Source of the DNA: Desulfoluna spongiiphila
GTDB taxonomy: Bacteria; Desulfobacterota; Desulfobacteria; Desulfobacterales; Desulfolunaceae
DNA length: 64,000 bases
Reading direction: 5' to 3'
Assembly: GCF_900101345.1 (NCBI RefSeq)
Contig: NZ_FMUX01000002.1
Location: forward strand, 1-64,000
How positions within the stretch are numbered: position 1 is the stretch's first letter; each line of letters starts with the position of its first letter. The notes under the pieces are model-generated. The model saw only the letters and a list, made by a program, of their open reading frames with translations. It was not told the origin of the DNA and searched no databases. This document shows, piece after piece, positions 42,987-51,467 of the stretch. The position numbers were made by a program, and so were the translations under genes.

Positions 42987-44201
42987 TTATCTGCACAGGG
43001 CGTTTTGGTTTCCTTGCGCTTCCCTCATGGCCAGGGTGCCCAGGACCCCTGCTGCCATGGCAAGAGAGAGGGAGCAGGCAAGGGTGATGCCGGGCCAGCC
43101 CCACAGGGCCCACACCGGGCCGAGGACCATGGACGAGAGGCTTCCTCCGCCGATGCACACAAGGATGTAAAGGGAGGAGGCGCTGCCCAGGGCTGTTTTG
43201 GGGACGCTTGCCCCGATGAGGAGAAAGATCAGGGGCTGGCAGCAGTAGGCGCCGGCAAAGAGCAGGAGGAGGCCCAGGGTGATAAGAGGCACGGACTCGG
43301 ACCAGCCCATGAGCTGCAGGGCCACAAGGCAGATGCCCAGGCCCGGCAAGCTCACTTTGTAGGGCCCCGTCTGCTGGGAGATGCTCCCTGCAAAAGGGGC
43401 GATGAGAGCGGTGAGGCCGGCCAGGCTGATCCATCCCACCTCCCCTGCGGTGAAGAAAAAGGGCGGGGCCGTGAGTCGGTAGGTGAGGAAGGTGACCATG
43501 CCGAGGAACCCGAAGAAGAGGAAAAAACCGGTGGCGAAAAGGGCCAGGGGCTTGGGTGTGCACACGAGGCGGATGGCACCCAGGTAAAGCTCGGAGAGCT
43601 TTCGGGGAGCCGGTTGCCTTCGGGGCGTGGTTTCCATCAGCCAGGCATATGCTGCAGCCCAAAGGACCATGAGAAGGACGGCCACGATGCGAAAAGCCAC
43701 ACGCCAGCCCAGGTGGGCGGTGAGGAGCCCCACCGCCACCCGGCCGAAGACGATGCCCAGGGTGCCGGAGGCCACCACGGCACCGACATAGAGACCGAGT
43801 TTTTTTGGAGGGGCCAGAAGGGTCATGTGGGGGATCATGGAGGCGGGGACCAGGGCTGCGCTGAAGCCGATGAGCCCCATGGCGGTTATGAAATAGGAGA
43901 AACTGGGGGCGACGGACGCCAGAAGGATCGCAGCCCACAGGGCCGTCAGGCCTGTGAGGGCCATCTTCGGCAGGTCAAAACGGTCTGCCAGGGGGCCGAT
44001 AAAGAAGAAGGCCGCCGCGTAGCAGAGGGAGGCCACGCTAAAGGCAAACCGGGCCCGGGCGATGTCCAGTTGAAAGGCTGTGGAGATCTCCAGAAAAATG
44101 GATTGGGTCATGAACACGGTGGCCACCGCGGTCATGACCATGAGGCAGGTGGTGGCGGCCTTTGCCCTCAGCGATGGGGGGGATTGGGGGGCTTCAGGCA
44201 T
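42987..44201 (-). CDS. Major facilitator superfamily transporter
   Basis: 404 residues, twelve membrane helices, with MFS layout: FFIGPLADRFDLPKMALTG between TM2 and TM3 (the GX3DRXGRR-type loop) and GVLGIVFGRVAVG-like glycine-rich TM5. Substrate unknown. The start is taken at 44201 (MPEAPQSPPSL), overlapping the end of the aminotransferase gene by 8 bases, so both are translated together. It may move the substrate or product of the aminotransferase/GMC enzymes. Confidence 0.83.
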   Translation of the reverse strand: MPEAPQSPPSLRAKAATTCLMVMTAVATVFMTQSIFLEISTAFQLDIARARFAFSVASLCYAAAFFFIGPLADRFDLPKMALTGLTALWAAILLASVAPSFSYFITAMGLIGFSAALVPASMIPHMTLLAPPKKLGLYVGAVVASGTLGIVFGRVAVGLLTAHLGWRVAFRIVAVLLMVLWAAAYAWLMETTPRRQPAPRKLSELYLGAIRLVCTPKPLALFATGFFLFFGFLGMVTFLTYRLTAPPFFFTAGEVGWISLAGLTALIAPFAGSISQQTGPYKVSLPGLGICLVALQLMGWSESVPLITLGLLLLFAGAYCCQPLIFLLIGASVPKTALGSASSLYILVCIGGGSLSSMVLGPVWALWGWPGITLACSLSLAMAAGVLGTLAMREAQGNQNALCR

Positions 44202-45387
44202 GGTCCGTCTCTTCTGCGGCAAGCAGGGTGTCAAGGGTCGTGAGAAAGCCATGGAGGTCGCTTTCATCAATGGTGAGGCTGGGGTCGAGTCGCAGGGTGC
44301 TGGCCTCCGGCCTGCGGCCCACCACGTAGCCGTGATCGAGCAGGTGTTGATGAACTTTGGTGGTAAAGGGGGTACCGGCGGTGTCCTTAAAGTCCACGGC
44401 CACCATGAGCCCCCTGGCCCGGACGGCTTTGAGATGATCGTACTTATTCATGGCGGTATGGAGCCCTTGGGTCAGCAGGGCCGAAAGCTCGTTGCTCCGC
44501 CGGATGAGGTCGTCCTCTCGGATGATCCGAATCACTTCCCGGGCAATGGCGGCCCCCAGGGGGTCGTTTTGGTGGGACTGGGAATAGGGGATGGGGGTGC
44601 CCAGGCGTTCCATGACCCGCTTCGAGCAGGCGGCGACACTGACCGGATAGCCGTTTCCGATGCCCTTGCCCATGGCCACGATGTCCGGGACGACATCGTA
44701 GTGCTGGTACCCGAACCAGCGGCCTGTCCGACCGATACCGGTGGTGACTTCGTTGACGATGAGGAGCCCGCCGTTTTGGTGAATGGTCCGGGCCAGGCCC
44801 TCAATGAGTTTTGTCGGAGGGAATCGCACGAACCCCGAGGAGCTGCCGGGTTCAAAGAGAAAGCCCCCGACGGATTCAAAGGGGATGTTTTTCCACAGGT
44901 CGCAGGCGCTGCTGCACGGCCCCTGGTGAGGGCAGGCTTCGCATCCGGACCAGTCAAAGGGGAGCCATGCCTCTTTTCCCCGGGTGCTGGCCGAGCCGTA
45001 GGCACCGAAATAGGAGTCGGACATGGTCAGGAATAAGGGGCGCTCCGAGAGCTGCCGTGCCACCCTGACGCCGTACTCCACGGCCTCGCTTCCGGAGCAG
45101 AGGAAGGTGCAGGCGCCGCCTTCAAAACCGTGCAGGGCAAGGATCTCCAGTGCGGCTTCGTCCACCACCTGGCTTGAGAAGCTGAATCCTGTGTGGGCCA
45201 GGCGCTCGGCCTGCCCGGCCATTACCTTGAGAATCCTCGGGTGGGCGTGCCCCACGGAGGTGCACCACACCCCCGATTCCAGGTCTGTGTATCGGCTTCC
45301 GTGCTCGTCGTAAAGGGTGCAGTTTTTTGCGGAGACGATGGGGCCTATGCGCTTTTCATGGCCGGGGTACCAGATGACAGGGTCCAT
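44194..45387 (-). CDS. Class III aminotransferase with four-Cys insertion
   Basis: 397 residues, fold type I. DLESGVWCTSVGHAHPRIL, FLCSGSEAVEYGVRVAR, and AMGKGIGNGYPVS with PLP Lys K241. Two oddities: residues 148-164 hold CEACPHQGPCSSAC (C149, C152, C158, C162), a CxxC-x5-CxxxC set that could bind zinc or an Fe-S cluster and is not part of the common fold; and the Asp that normally contacts the PLP ring nitrogen (DEVxTG) is Asn here (VNEVTTGIGRTGRWFG), as in a subgroup of these proteins. Likely substrates are omega-amino compounds. Overlaps the MFS gene. Confidence 0.85.
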   Translation of the reverse strand: MDPVIWYPGHEKRIGPIVSAKNCTLYDEHGSRYTDLESGVWCTSVGHAHPRILKVMAGQAERLAHTGFSFSSQVVDEAALEILALHGFEGGACTFLCSGSEAVEYGVRVARQLSERPLFLTMSDSYFGAYGSASTRGKEAWLPFDWSGCEACPHQGPCSSACDLWKNIPFESVGGFLFEPGSSSGFVRFPPTKLIEGLARTIHQNGGLLIVNEVTTGIGRTGRWFGYQHYDVVPDIVAMGKGIGNGYPVSVAACSKRVMERLGTPIPYSQSHQNDPLGAAIAREVIRIIREDDLIRRSNELSALLTQGLHTAMNKYDHLKAVRARGLMVAVDFKDTAGTPFTTKVHQHLLDHGYVVGRRPEASTLRLDPSLTIDESDLHGFLTTLDTLLAAEETDHA

Positions 45388-45567
45388 GGTCGTGTCCTTG
45401 TTGGGGTTGGTGTGAGCTTGTCACCATACTGCGGGTGTTGCCGGGAGAAAAGGCACAGTCGCTGTGATTTGGCATGGGTACAGTTTTACCCCGGGAGAAA
45501 GCAGAAGGATACAAAAGGACAGAGCGCCGTGTCGCGATGCCTTCTATGGTCAAATTACATGGGAAAA

Positions 45568-45686
45568 GCCTCCGGCGGCGAGGTGTGCCACCTTTAAAGC
45601 AGGTGGCGAATGTATACAAAAAGAGTTTTTAAGACCTGTTTGTTGAACTTTTTAAACGTTTAGCCCCCGGCAGGGCCGCCGGAGGC
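45568..45686. repeat. Family A element with internal deletion
   Basis: 119 bp: both ends (GCCTCCGGCGG and CCGCCGGAGGC), the CGAGGTGTGCCACCT hairpin, GGCGAATGTATAC, ACCTGTTT and AACTTTTTAAACGTTTAG are kept, but the middle hairpin is missing. Ends 9 bp from the stop of the Fe-S oxidoreductase gene. Confidence 0.87.
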
Positions 45687-45694
45687 GTTTCCCC

Positions 45695-46840
45695 TTAGTC
45701 TCGGGCCATCACCGATTTGACCAGGGTCGCAATATGCACGGCTTTTTTCCCCGCTTCGGTCTTGCGGGAGGTGTAGTTCATGTTGAAAATACAAAAGGGG
45801 CAGGTGGAGACGAGGGTGTCTGCCTCGGCTGTGTTCAGGACTTTGCCTGCGATCTTCATGGAGAGGGGGGCGTCAAGGGAGCGGACCCCTGCGCCGGAGC
45901 CGCAGCAGAGGGCCTGGTCCCGGTTTTCGGGCAGCTCCGTGAGGGTGGCGCCGCAGGCGGCCAGGATCTCGCGGGGGATGTCGTAGAGACCGTACTTCCG
46001 GCCCATTTTACAGGCGTCGTGGACGGTGACGGTCTGATTTGCCGCGTTCAGGGTGAGGCGTCCGGCGTCCAGGAGTTCTTTGATCACCTCGGCCATGTGG
46101 AGCACCTTGATGTCGAACCCTTCCAAGAGCCTGGGGTAGTAGCTGGAGAAGGCCCGGTGGCATCCTGCGCAGGGGACGATGATGCGTTTGATCCCCGATT
46201 TTTTGAAGGTCTCGGCCATCTCCGTGAAAATGGCTTTGGCTTCGTCCCATTTCCCGGCGTTGTAGGGGTAGATGCCGCAGCAGTACTCGTCCCGCAGGAG
46301 TTTCACGTTTTCCCCTGCGGCCATGAGGATCTCCAGGGAGGCGGCGGCTGTTGCCTTGTCCATGTAGGAGGAGAGACAGCCCACGTACAAAAGGGTGTCC
46401 CCTTCTGAGTCTTCGAACCGGATTTTTTCCTTAAGGTGCTCGGGAACCCAGGCCAGGCGTTCCTCGGCGGGTTTACCCACGGCGTTGCGGTTTTTAAGGA
46501 GGCCTGCGATCATTTTTTCATGTTTGGCAAGGGGGCCGAATCCTTTTTTGACCATCATGACCTTTCCGTCGGCGATGGTCTGGGAGATGGGGATCTCCTG
46601 GGGGCAGACCGTATCGCACCGGCCGCATTCGGTGCAGTAGTAAAGGGCCTTCACCTCGTCGGGGAGGGGGGCATAGCCTTTGAGGCTCCGGCCGATGACG
46701 GTGAGGCGCTCCATGGGGTTCATGGCGGGGCCGTCTGCGGTATCGGAGGTACAGCACACCTCCAGGCAGGCCTCGCACTGGATGCATTGGTTGGTGGAGT
46801 CAAGAAGGGCAGGGACATCGATGAGATCGAAGACGGACAT
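45695..46840 (-). CDS. HdrD/GlpC-like Fe-S oxidoreductase (two CCG domains)
   Basis: 381 residues. N-terminal ferredoxin part with two 4Fe-4S motifs (CIQCEACLEVC from residue 19 and CTECGRCDTVCP near 69), followed by two CCG domains: DEYCCGIYPYNAGKWDEA with CAGCHRA, and LCCGSGAGVR with CPFC. Proteins of this type (GlpC, GlcF, LldE/LutA relatives, HdrD) pass electrons from a flavoprotein dehydrogenase to menaquinone or a disulfide. It is upstream of the aminotransferase, MFS and GMC genes on the same strand and could be their electron acceptor. Start after CCGGAGG. Confidence 0.88.
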   Translation of the reverse strand: MSVFDLIDVPALLDSTNQCIQCEACLEVCCTSDTADGPAMNPMERLTVIGRSLKGYAPLPDEVKALYYCTECGRCDTVCPQEIPISQTIADGKVMMVKKGFGPLAKHEKMIAGLLKNRNAVGKPAEERLAWVPEHLKEKIRFEDSEGDTLLYVGCLSSYMDKATAAASLEILMAAGENVKLLRDEYCCGIYPYNAGKWDEAKAIFTEMAETFKKSGIKRIIVPCAGCHRAFSSYYPRLLEGFDIKVLHMAEVIKELLDAGRLTLNAANQTVTVHDACKMGRKYGLYDIPREILAACGATLTELPENRDQALCCGSGAGVRSLDAPLSMKIAGKVLNTAEADTLVSTCPFCIFNMNYTSRKTEAGKKAVHIATLVKSVMARD

Positions 46841-47042
46841 GGCACAAACCTCCGGGAAAATCAGTGATGGAGAAAGACGCGACGGCAAAGGTCATCATCA
46901 AAAACATACGTTTGATTTCTATGCCCGGAAGGAGGAGAAAAGCAAACAAAAATTGATCTGCGGGCCCGGGGCGGGACGCAAGGGGTGCTGCTCGGGTGGT
47001 AGGGGCTTGCGCAAAAAACAAATGGCCAAATCCCACAAGGAT
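46841..47042. other. Intergenic region without gene
   Basis: Holds the presumed promoter of the Fe-S oxidoreductase on the minus strand. No box pair is good enough to call, and no open frame looks real. Confidence 0.35.
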
Positions 47043-47201
47043 GCCTTCGGCGGCCCTGCCGGGGGCCAAACTTTTAAAAAATTTGACAAACAGGTCTTAA
47101 GCAAGCCTTTCCAGGCTCCGCCGAAATAATTTCCACTTTTTCGCGTGCATTTGAAACGTTTTTTGCGGAGCTTTTTTTCAAAAAAACGACCCGCCGGAGG
47201 C
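47043..47201. repeat. Family A element, extended variant
   Basis: Left end CCTTCGGCGGCCCTGCCGGGGGCC, AAACTTTTAAAAAATTTG, AAACAGGTCTTAAG, then the variant segment GCAAGCCTTTCCAGGCTCCGCC / GAAATAATTTC shared with 37664-37765, a TTTTTTGCGGAGC stretch (also at 34747), and finally CCCGCCGGAGGC. The piece to 47240 contains the inverted CCTTCTATGGTT motif. Confidence 0.8.
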
Positions 47202-47307
47202 AGGCTTTTCCATGCATTTTAACCATAGAAGGCTGAACTATCCGGGCTCAAGGCAGGGCAGGGGAGTGCGGAGGCTTTGGGGTGAGGCGTGTGGGGCATC
47301 TGGGGAA

Positions 47308-47721
47308 TCAGCTGGCTTTCAGGAGGTCGTCCAGGGCGTCGGGATTTTTTCCGATCCATGTCAGGGCGGAGGCCCAGTCCCGGAACACCCCCACCTTGAA
47401 CGGGACAAACCCGTTGGTCAGCTGCTCGTACATACGGCTTGTGCCGAAGGTGCGGTCGGCGGGGGCCACGATGGCGTTTCTCGTGACCTTTGCCCCCTTG
47501 GGGATCGGAAGGGTTTCGGAGTATTGTGCCATCTTTACGATATCCTGCCTGGAAAAGTCAGTCTTTAAGTCTGTGATATCGGTGATGGTGTCAAAATCAT
47601 GGGAATAGTCCGGGTCTTTGCGCATGGCATCCAGCTGGCGGATGGTGTCTCGGGGTGATGTCTCACCCCGGTTCCAGATAAGAATCAACGCCTGTTCCGG
47701 TTCGATGATGTAGTCGATCAT
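47308..47721 (-). CDS. STAS/SpoIIAA-like small protein
   Basis: 137 residues. MIDYIIEPEQALILIWNRGETSPRDTIRQLDAMRKDPDY and DFDTITDITDLKTDFSRQDI have the alternating strand/helix layout of SpoIIAA-like proteins, often found as stand-alone STAS-like domains of unknown function. No partner kinase or phosphatase adjoins. Start at the ATG after a GGAG; a longer frame upstream looks random. Confidence 0.6.
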   Translation of the reverse strand: MIDYIIEPEQALILIWNRGETSPRDTIRQLDAMRKDPDYSHDFDTITDITDLKTDFSRQDIVKMAQYSETLPIPKGAKVTRNAIVAPADRTFGTSRMYEQLTNGFVPFKVGVFRDWASALTWIGKNPDALDDLLKAS

Positions 47722-47840
47722 GGGGGGGCTCCATTGCTTCTTGAGGAATGCATATGGGCTGAAGAAAATAAATTTCAGCCATATTGCGTTTACTCCAAAT
47801 GAAGGCAATGCACAACTTTTTTTACTGAAAGGCGCTCGGG

Positions 47841-48677
47841 CTATAGTTGTTGGGGCTTGGGTTCCACCAGCCGGCTGGCAAGTTCTTCACCCAGAAAGAC
47901 AACGGATTCGATGTCCAGGTGGTCGGTGACGGTTTCATCGAACATGAGCTTTGCCTTGGCCTCGAATCCCTCCTCCATGTCGGCGTCCCAGAAGAGGAGA
48001 ATGACGGGGACCCGTGGAAAGGGAGAGAACAGGAAGGCGATGTCGGCCGAACCCGCGTTTTCTGTTTCCACGGTGCCGCCCTGGTCCAGGGCCCTTTCCT
48101 TAAGCAGGAGAAGGTTGTCGGAAAAAGCCCGGGCAATGGGCTCTTCCACGCTGTCCACCATGTTTTTGATTTTTGAGGTGGTGTTGGGAAGCTCGATGAA
48201 CCCTTTCCACCGGCCTGTGGGGCGTCTGGTTCCGCCCTGGGCAAGGTGGTTGAGGATGAAGACCTGTTCCCAGCGGGTGAGGGCAAGGCCTTCACGGGTG
48301 GTGATGGCAAGCTCCCGGATAAGGAGGGTGTCGGTGAAGTAGGGGAGATGGAAAACGGGCACGTCCCTGTCCATGACCAGCTCGCCGCCGAGCCGTGCCT
48401 GAAAGGTGGCGGGGTCCATGCTTGACGCACGTTCCCTGGCCCATGCCAGGGCGTCTTCTGCCATATCCCGTCGGGTCCATTTTCCCTTGGCGTATTGTTC
48501 CTCAAGTTCAATGGAGCAGCGTTCCACGGTTTCAGAAGAGAGGTAGGGGCACTCGGAGAGGGAGAGGCCGTCGGCAACGACCTGTCCGGCAAAGGCGATG
48601 CAGGTGGGATGGCCGCACTCTCCGCAGTTGGTTTTCGGCAGGATATCACGGTAAAGATCGACAACGGAAAGAGCCAT
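47841..48677 (-). CDS. Fe-S cluster / DUF3786 protein
   Basis: 278 residues. N-terminal 4Fe-4S motif of the CFeSP/RnfB kind: C18, C21, C26 and C43 (TNCGECGHPTC...SECP). The rest is a DUF3786 domain (TREGLALTRWEQVFILNHLAQGG, and DIAFLFSPFPRVPVILLFWDADMEEGFEAKAKLMFDETVTDHLDIES), seen mainly in anaerobes, related to B12/corrinoid or methyl-transfer contexts. The ferredoxin gene is 12 bases upstream, so they likely work together. Confidence 0.85.
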   Translation of the reverse strand: MALSVVDLYRDILPKTNCGECGHPTCIAFAGQVVADGLSLSECPYLSSETVERCSIELEEQYAKGKWTRRDMAEDALAWARERASSMDPATFQARLGGELVMDRDVPVFHLPYFTDTLLIRELAITTREGLALTRWEQVFILNHLAQGGTRRPTGRWKGFIELPNTTSKIKNMVDSVEEPIARAFSDNLLLLKERALDQGGTVETENAGSADIAFLFSPFPRVPVILLFWDADMEEGFEAKAKLMFDETVTDHLDIESVVFLGEELASRLVEPKPQQL

Positions 48678-48689
48678 GGTGTGCCTCCG

Positions 48690-48887
48690 TTAGGGTTGTT
48701 CTTCCCACGTGATGCAGTCCGCTGGGCAGTTTTTGATGACTTCGTCCACCTCTGGTTCAGGGTAGGTGTCCAATTCCATGACCTGCACGTAATCGTTGGT
48801 GTTGATGACAAAGACCTTGGGACACAGGTCGGTGCACAATTCGCACAGGACGCAGTCGGAAAGCTCGACAATGGGGGTACGCTTCAT
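48690..48887 (-). CDS. Small 4Fe-4S ferredoxin
   Basis: 65 residues with CVLCELCTDLCP near the N-terminus and CPADC near the end, fitting a single-cluster ferredoxin of the bacterial 4Fe-4S type. Low-potential electron carrier in the cytoplasm. Start after GGAG; precedes the DUF3786 gene by 12 bases, which is probably its partner. Confidence 0.88.
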   Translation of the reverse strand: MKRTPIVELSDCVLCELCTDLCPKVFVINTNDYVQVMELDTYPEPEVDEVIKNCPADCITWEEQP

Positions 48888-49042
48888 GGAATGATCTCCA
48901 TAGGGTTAAGACGGTATTTCTTCAAAACTTTCGGGACTATATCACGTAATTTGAAATAGTTCAAAATATGGGTGGGCCTGCGGCTGGGGAGGCCGCAGGC
49001 CCTTTCTGTTCCGGGTCGGGAGAGGAAGGGAACAGGTTTTTT

Positions 49043-49591
49043 TTATTCGCCGAAATAGCGCTTCAGGAGGCCCGCAAAGGCCTGGCCGTGGCGTGCTTCG
49101 TCTTTGCACATCTCGTGGACGGTGTCGTGGATGGCATCGAGGTTAAGCTGCTTGGCGCGGGTGGCCAGGTCTTTTTTCCCCTGGCAGGCGCCGTGCTCAG
49201 CTTCCACACGCATGGTCAGGTTGGTTTTGGTGTCGCCGGTTACGACCTCACCGAGAAGCTCGGCAAATTTGGCTGCGTGCTCGGCTTCTTCAAAGGCGAT
49301 GCGCTTGTAAGCTTCGGCCACTTCGGGGTAGCCCTCACGGTCTGCCTGGCGGCTCATGGCCAGGTACATGCCGATTTCGGTGCACTCGCCGGTGAAGTTG
49401 GCGCGAAGGCCTTCAACGATTTCTGCGTCCACGCCTTCGGCTACGCCGATGACGTGTTCGTCGGCCCATGCAAGGGGGCCTTCTGCCTGCACCTTGAATT
49501 TGGATGCAGGGGCTGCGCACTGGGGACATTTTTCGGGAGCGTTATCGCCTTCATAAACATAACCGCAGACAGAGCATACATACTTGGACAT
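49043..49591 (-). CDS. Reverse rubrerythrin
   Basis: 182 residues. The rubredoxin-like iron site (C6, C9, C22, C25) is at the N-terminus, followed by the ferritin-like di-iron domain ([42 protein letters not shown] and EARHGQAF). This domain order is that of reverse rubrerythrin, an NADH-linked peroxide/oxygen reductase in anaerobes. AAGGAG before the ATG; single gene, likely for oxidative stress. Confidence 0.93.
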   Translation of the reverse strand: MSKYVCSVCGYVYEGDNAPEKCPQCAAPASKFKVQAEGPLAWADEHVIGVAEGVDAEIVEGLRANFTGECTEIGMYLAMSRQADREGYPEVAEAYKRIAFEEAEHAAKFAELLGEVVTGDTKTNLTMRVEAEHGACQGKKDLATRAKQLNLDAIHDTVHEMCKDEARHGQAFAGLLKRYFGE

Positions 49592-50143
49592 GGTTCATTT
49601 CTCCTTAGGGAATTCGAGATCTAATGTTCGAAAGTTGACTTCAGATCGTATGGTTTATTTTTCATCATTCATGCGACCTTTGCATCGTCGCGTTGTGTCT
49701 GGGTAGTATGCGAGTGGCGTGCCAAAGTGAAATAAAAAATGCGGGCCAGGGCATTTTTTTTGATTCTTTTATGTCTAATGGCCTGAATCCACAGGTAAGT
49801 TTTTTTGCCTCGTGTGCTGGCCTTCCGTCCCGTGCCTTGTTCCGATTCCGTGGCTGTCCCGGTGGGGCGATCTGACACGGTGATACGGGGGTGGGGCGAG
49901 GCAGATTTTTAAAAGTTGTGGAAAATACACGAGATAAAAGTGTCTCGGGATATAAATGAGACAGGGGTGGCCCAGGGGAGGTTAATAGGACATAGGGCAG
50001 ATGGTGAGTGGTGAAGGGCAAAAGGTGAAGGGCGAAGGGCAAAGGGCGTGTTTTTTCTTTCATGGGGCTTCTGGCGCGGGATGTGCTTGTGATATGACAT
50101 TATGTTTACGCTTCGGTAACAATGATCCTTCGGAGGAAAGACC
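49592..50143. other. Intergenic region with G/A-rich low-complexity tract
   Basis: No gene seen in 550 bp. At 49998-50048 runs of GTGAAGGGCAAAAGG and GAAGGGC repeat irregularly, forming a purine tract similar in style to the degenerate stretch at 56286-56400 and the heptamer arrays. Confidence 0.6.
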
Positions 50144-51058
50144 ATGTCTCTTATTCGACCTGTCCTGAGCTTTTACGACACCCTGGAAAGATGCTGGGAG
50201 GGGCCCTCGGGCCATCGCCTGGCCGGGAGCCTTCTTGTGGGGACCTTTCTGGTCTGCCTGATGAGTGTGGAACTCGGCCGGGTTGTGACGCTCCCCGGTG
50301 CCCTCGCCCACCTGGTGCCGAAAAACCACCTTGCCTCCATCGGTATCGCCCTGACCCTGCTTCTCGTCATCGAGGTCATGGGTCTTGTCTTCAGCATGGT
50401 ACACTCGGTGAGCACCTCGGTGGGGCGCCAGCTGGAGATTCTGTCCCTGATCCTTTTGCGAAACGTCTTCAAAGAGATCTCCCACCACAACCCCCTCTCC
50501 TGGGAGACCCTCGGGCCCGGCATCCCCGGGATTGTGGCCGCTGTCAGCGGCGCTTTGATCGTGTTCGGTATTCTCTCTTTGTATTACCGCGTTAAAAAGC
50601 ACGCGACCCTTGGCGACCATGAAGAGGACCGCCAGAGTTTTATCGCCGCCAAAAAGTGCATAGCCCTTGCCCTGCTGACGGCCTTTCATCTCATCGCTTT
50701 TCGCAGTCTTTTCGGTTACGCCACGGGCACGCCCGCCCCACCTGCCTTTGAGACCGTCTATACCCTTCTGGTCCTGAGCAATATTTTCATTGTGCTGCTC
50801 TCCCTGCGGCACGGGCACAACTACCGGGTCGCCTTCCGCAACTCCGGTTTTGCCGTGGTCACGGTGCTCATCCTCATCGCCCTTGTGGCCCCTCCCCTCT
50901 GGAGCGCGGGCATCGGCACCTTTGCCGCTCTGTTCGCCCTGGCGACCTTCTGGGTCTTCGGCAGGTTTGAAGAAGACACCCGACAAGCCCTCGGCACCCC
51001 CGCCTCCCAACAGGGCGAAGAACCAGTCCTGAAAGCCATGCCCCAGGCCAGGGGGTAA
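50144..51058 (+). CDS. Hypothetical polytopic membrane protein
   Basis: 304 residues with about seven hydrophobic helices and a cytoplasmic loop rich in charged residues. Motifs such as VSTSVGRQLEILSLILLRNVFKEI and RHGHNYRVAFRNSG resemble an uncharacterised family of bacterial membrane proteins; I can name no function. Strong GGAGG before the ATG, and a terminator hairpin at 51151. Confidence 0.7.
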   Translation: MSLIRPVLSFYDTLERCWEGPSGHRLAGSLLVGTFLVCLMSVELGRVVTLPGALAHLVPKNHLASIGIALTLLLVIEVMGLVFSMVHSVSTSVGRQLEILSLILLRNVFKEISHHNPLSWETLGPGIPGIVAAVSGALIVFGILSLYYRVKKHATLGDHEEDRQSFIAAKKCIALALLTAFHLIAFRSLFGYATGTPAPPAFETVYTLLVLSNIFIVLLSLRHGHNYRVAFRNSGFAVVTVLILIALVAPPLWSAGIGTFAALFALATFWVFGRFEEDTRQALGTPASQQGEEPVLKAMPQARG

Positions 51059-51141
51059 CGAATTTGCCAGTGCGTCCGTGATGATGGCACCGATGGCCCG
51101 GGTTTCTATCCATACGTCACATGTTGAAACATCACGCCGCT

Positions 51142-51360
51142 CTATGGAGTGCCGCACTCCGGTGCGGCTTTTTTCTTTCGCCATAGGTTTCAGCGCAAGC
51201 TGGCCGAAGGGCGATATCGGTCGTTAAGCGACGGCCCGTAGGGTGCACTCTGTGCACCAGGATGGGGCGGTTCCTGGGGGCTTTGGGTTTTGGGAAGGCT
51301 TTCGGGGAGCGTCGTCGGGTTGGCTCTGGTGCGTGGAGGGCACTCTACGGGTCAAGGTGC
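51142..51360. repeat. Family B repeat (CCCGTAGGGTGC type)
   Basis: Contains GGAGTGCCGCACTCC, then GCGATATCGGTCGTTAAGCGACGGCCCGTAGGGTGCACTCTGTGCACCAGGAT and a second arm TGGCTCTGGTGCGTGGAGGGCACTCTACGGG. The first part reappears inverted at 58337-58452. The second arm resembles the flanks there (GTAGGGTGCG...CGCACCAGA). No coding frame. Confidence 0.75.
51151..51174 (+). terminator. Intrinsic terminator within family B repeat
   Basis: GCCGCAC-TCCG-GTGCGGC followed by six T, 93 bases after the membrane protein gene. Confidence 0.88.
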
Positions 51361-51431
51361 TTCCGGCGGCTCTGACGGCAAGCAATCTTTTTCGATCGTT
51401 GATTGCCCTGGATACTGGCGATGGGGGGTGT

Positions 51432-51455
51432 GCCTCCGGCAGGGGTGCCGGAGGC
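51432..51455. repeat. Minimal family A hairpin
   Basis: Only the two ends are present, GCCTCCGGCA and TGCCGGAGGC, separated by GGGG. It lies 13 bp after the msrAB stop codon, where a terminator would be expected, and has no T run. Confidence 0.75.
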
Positions 51456-51467
51456 AAGGGTCTGGTC

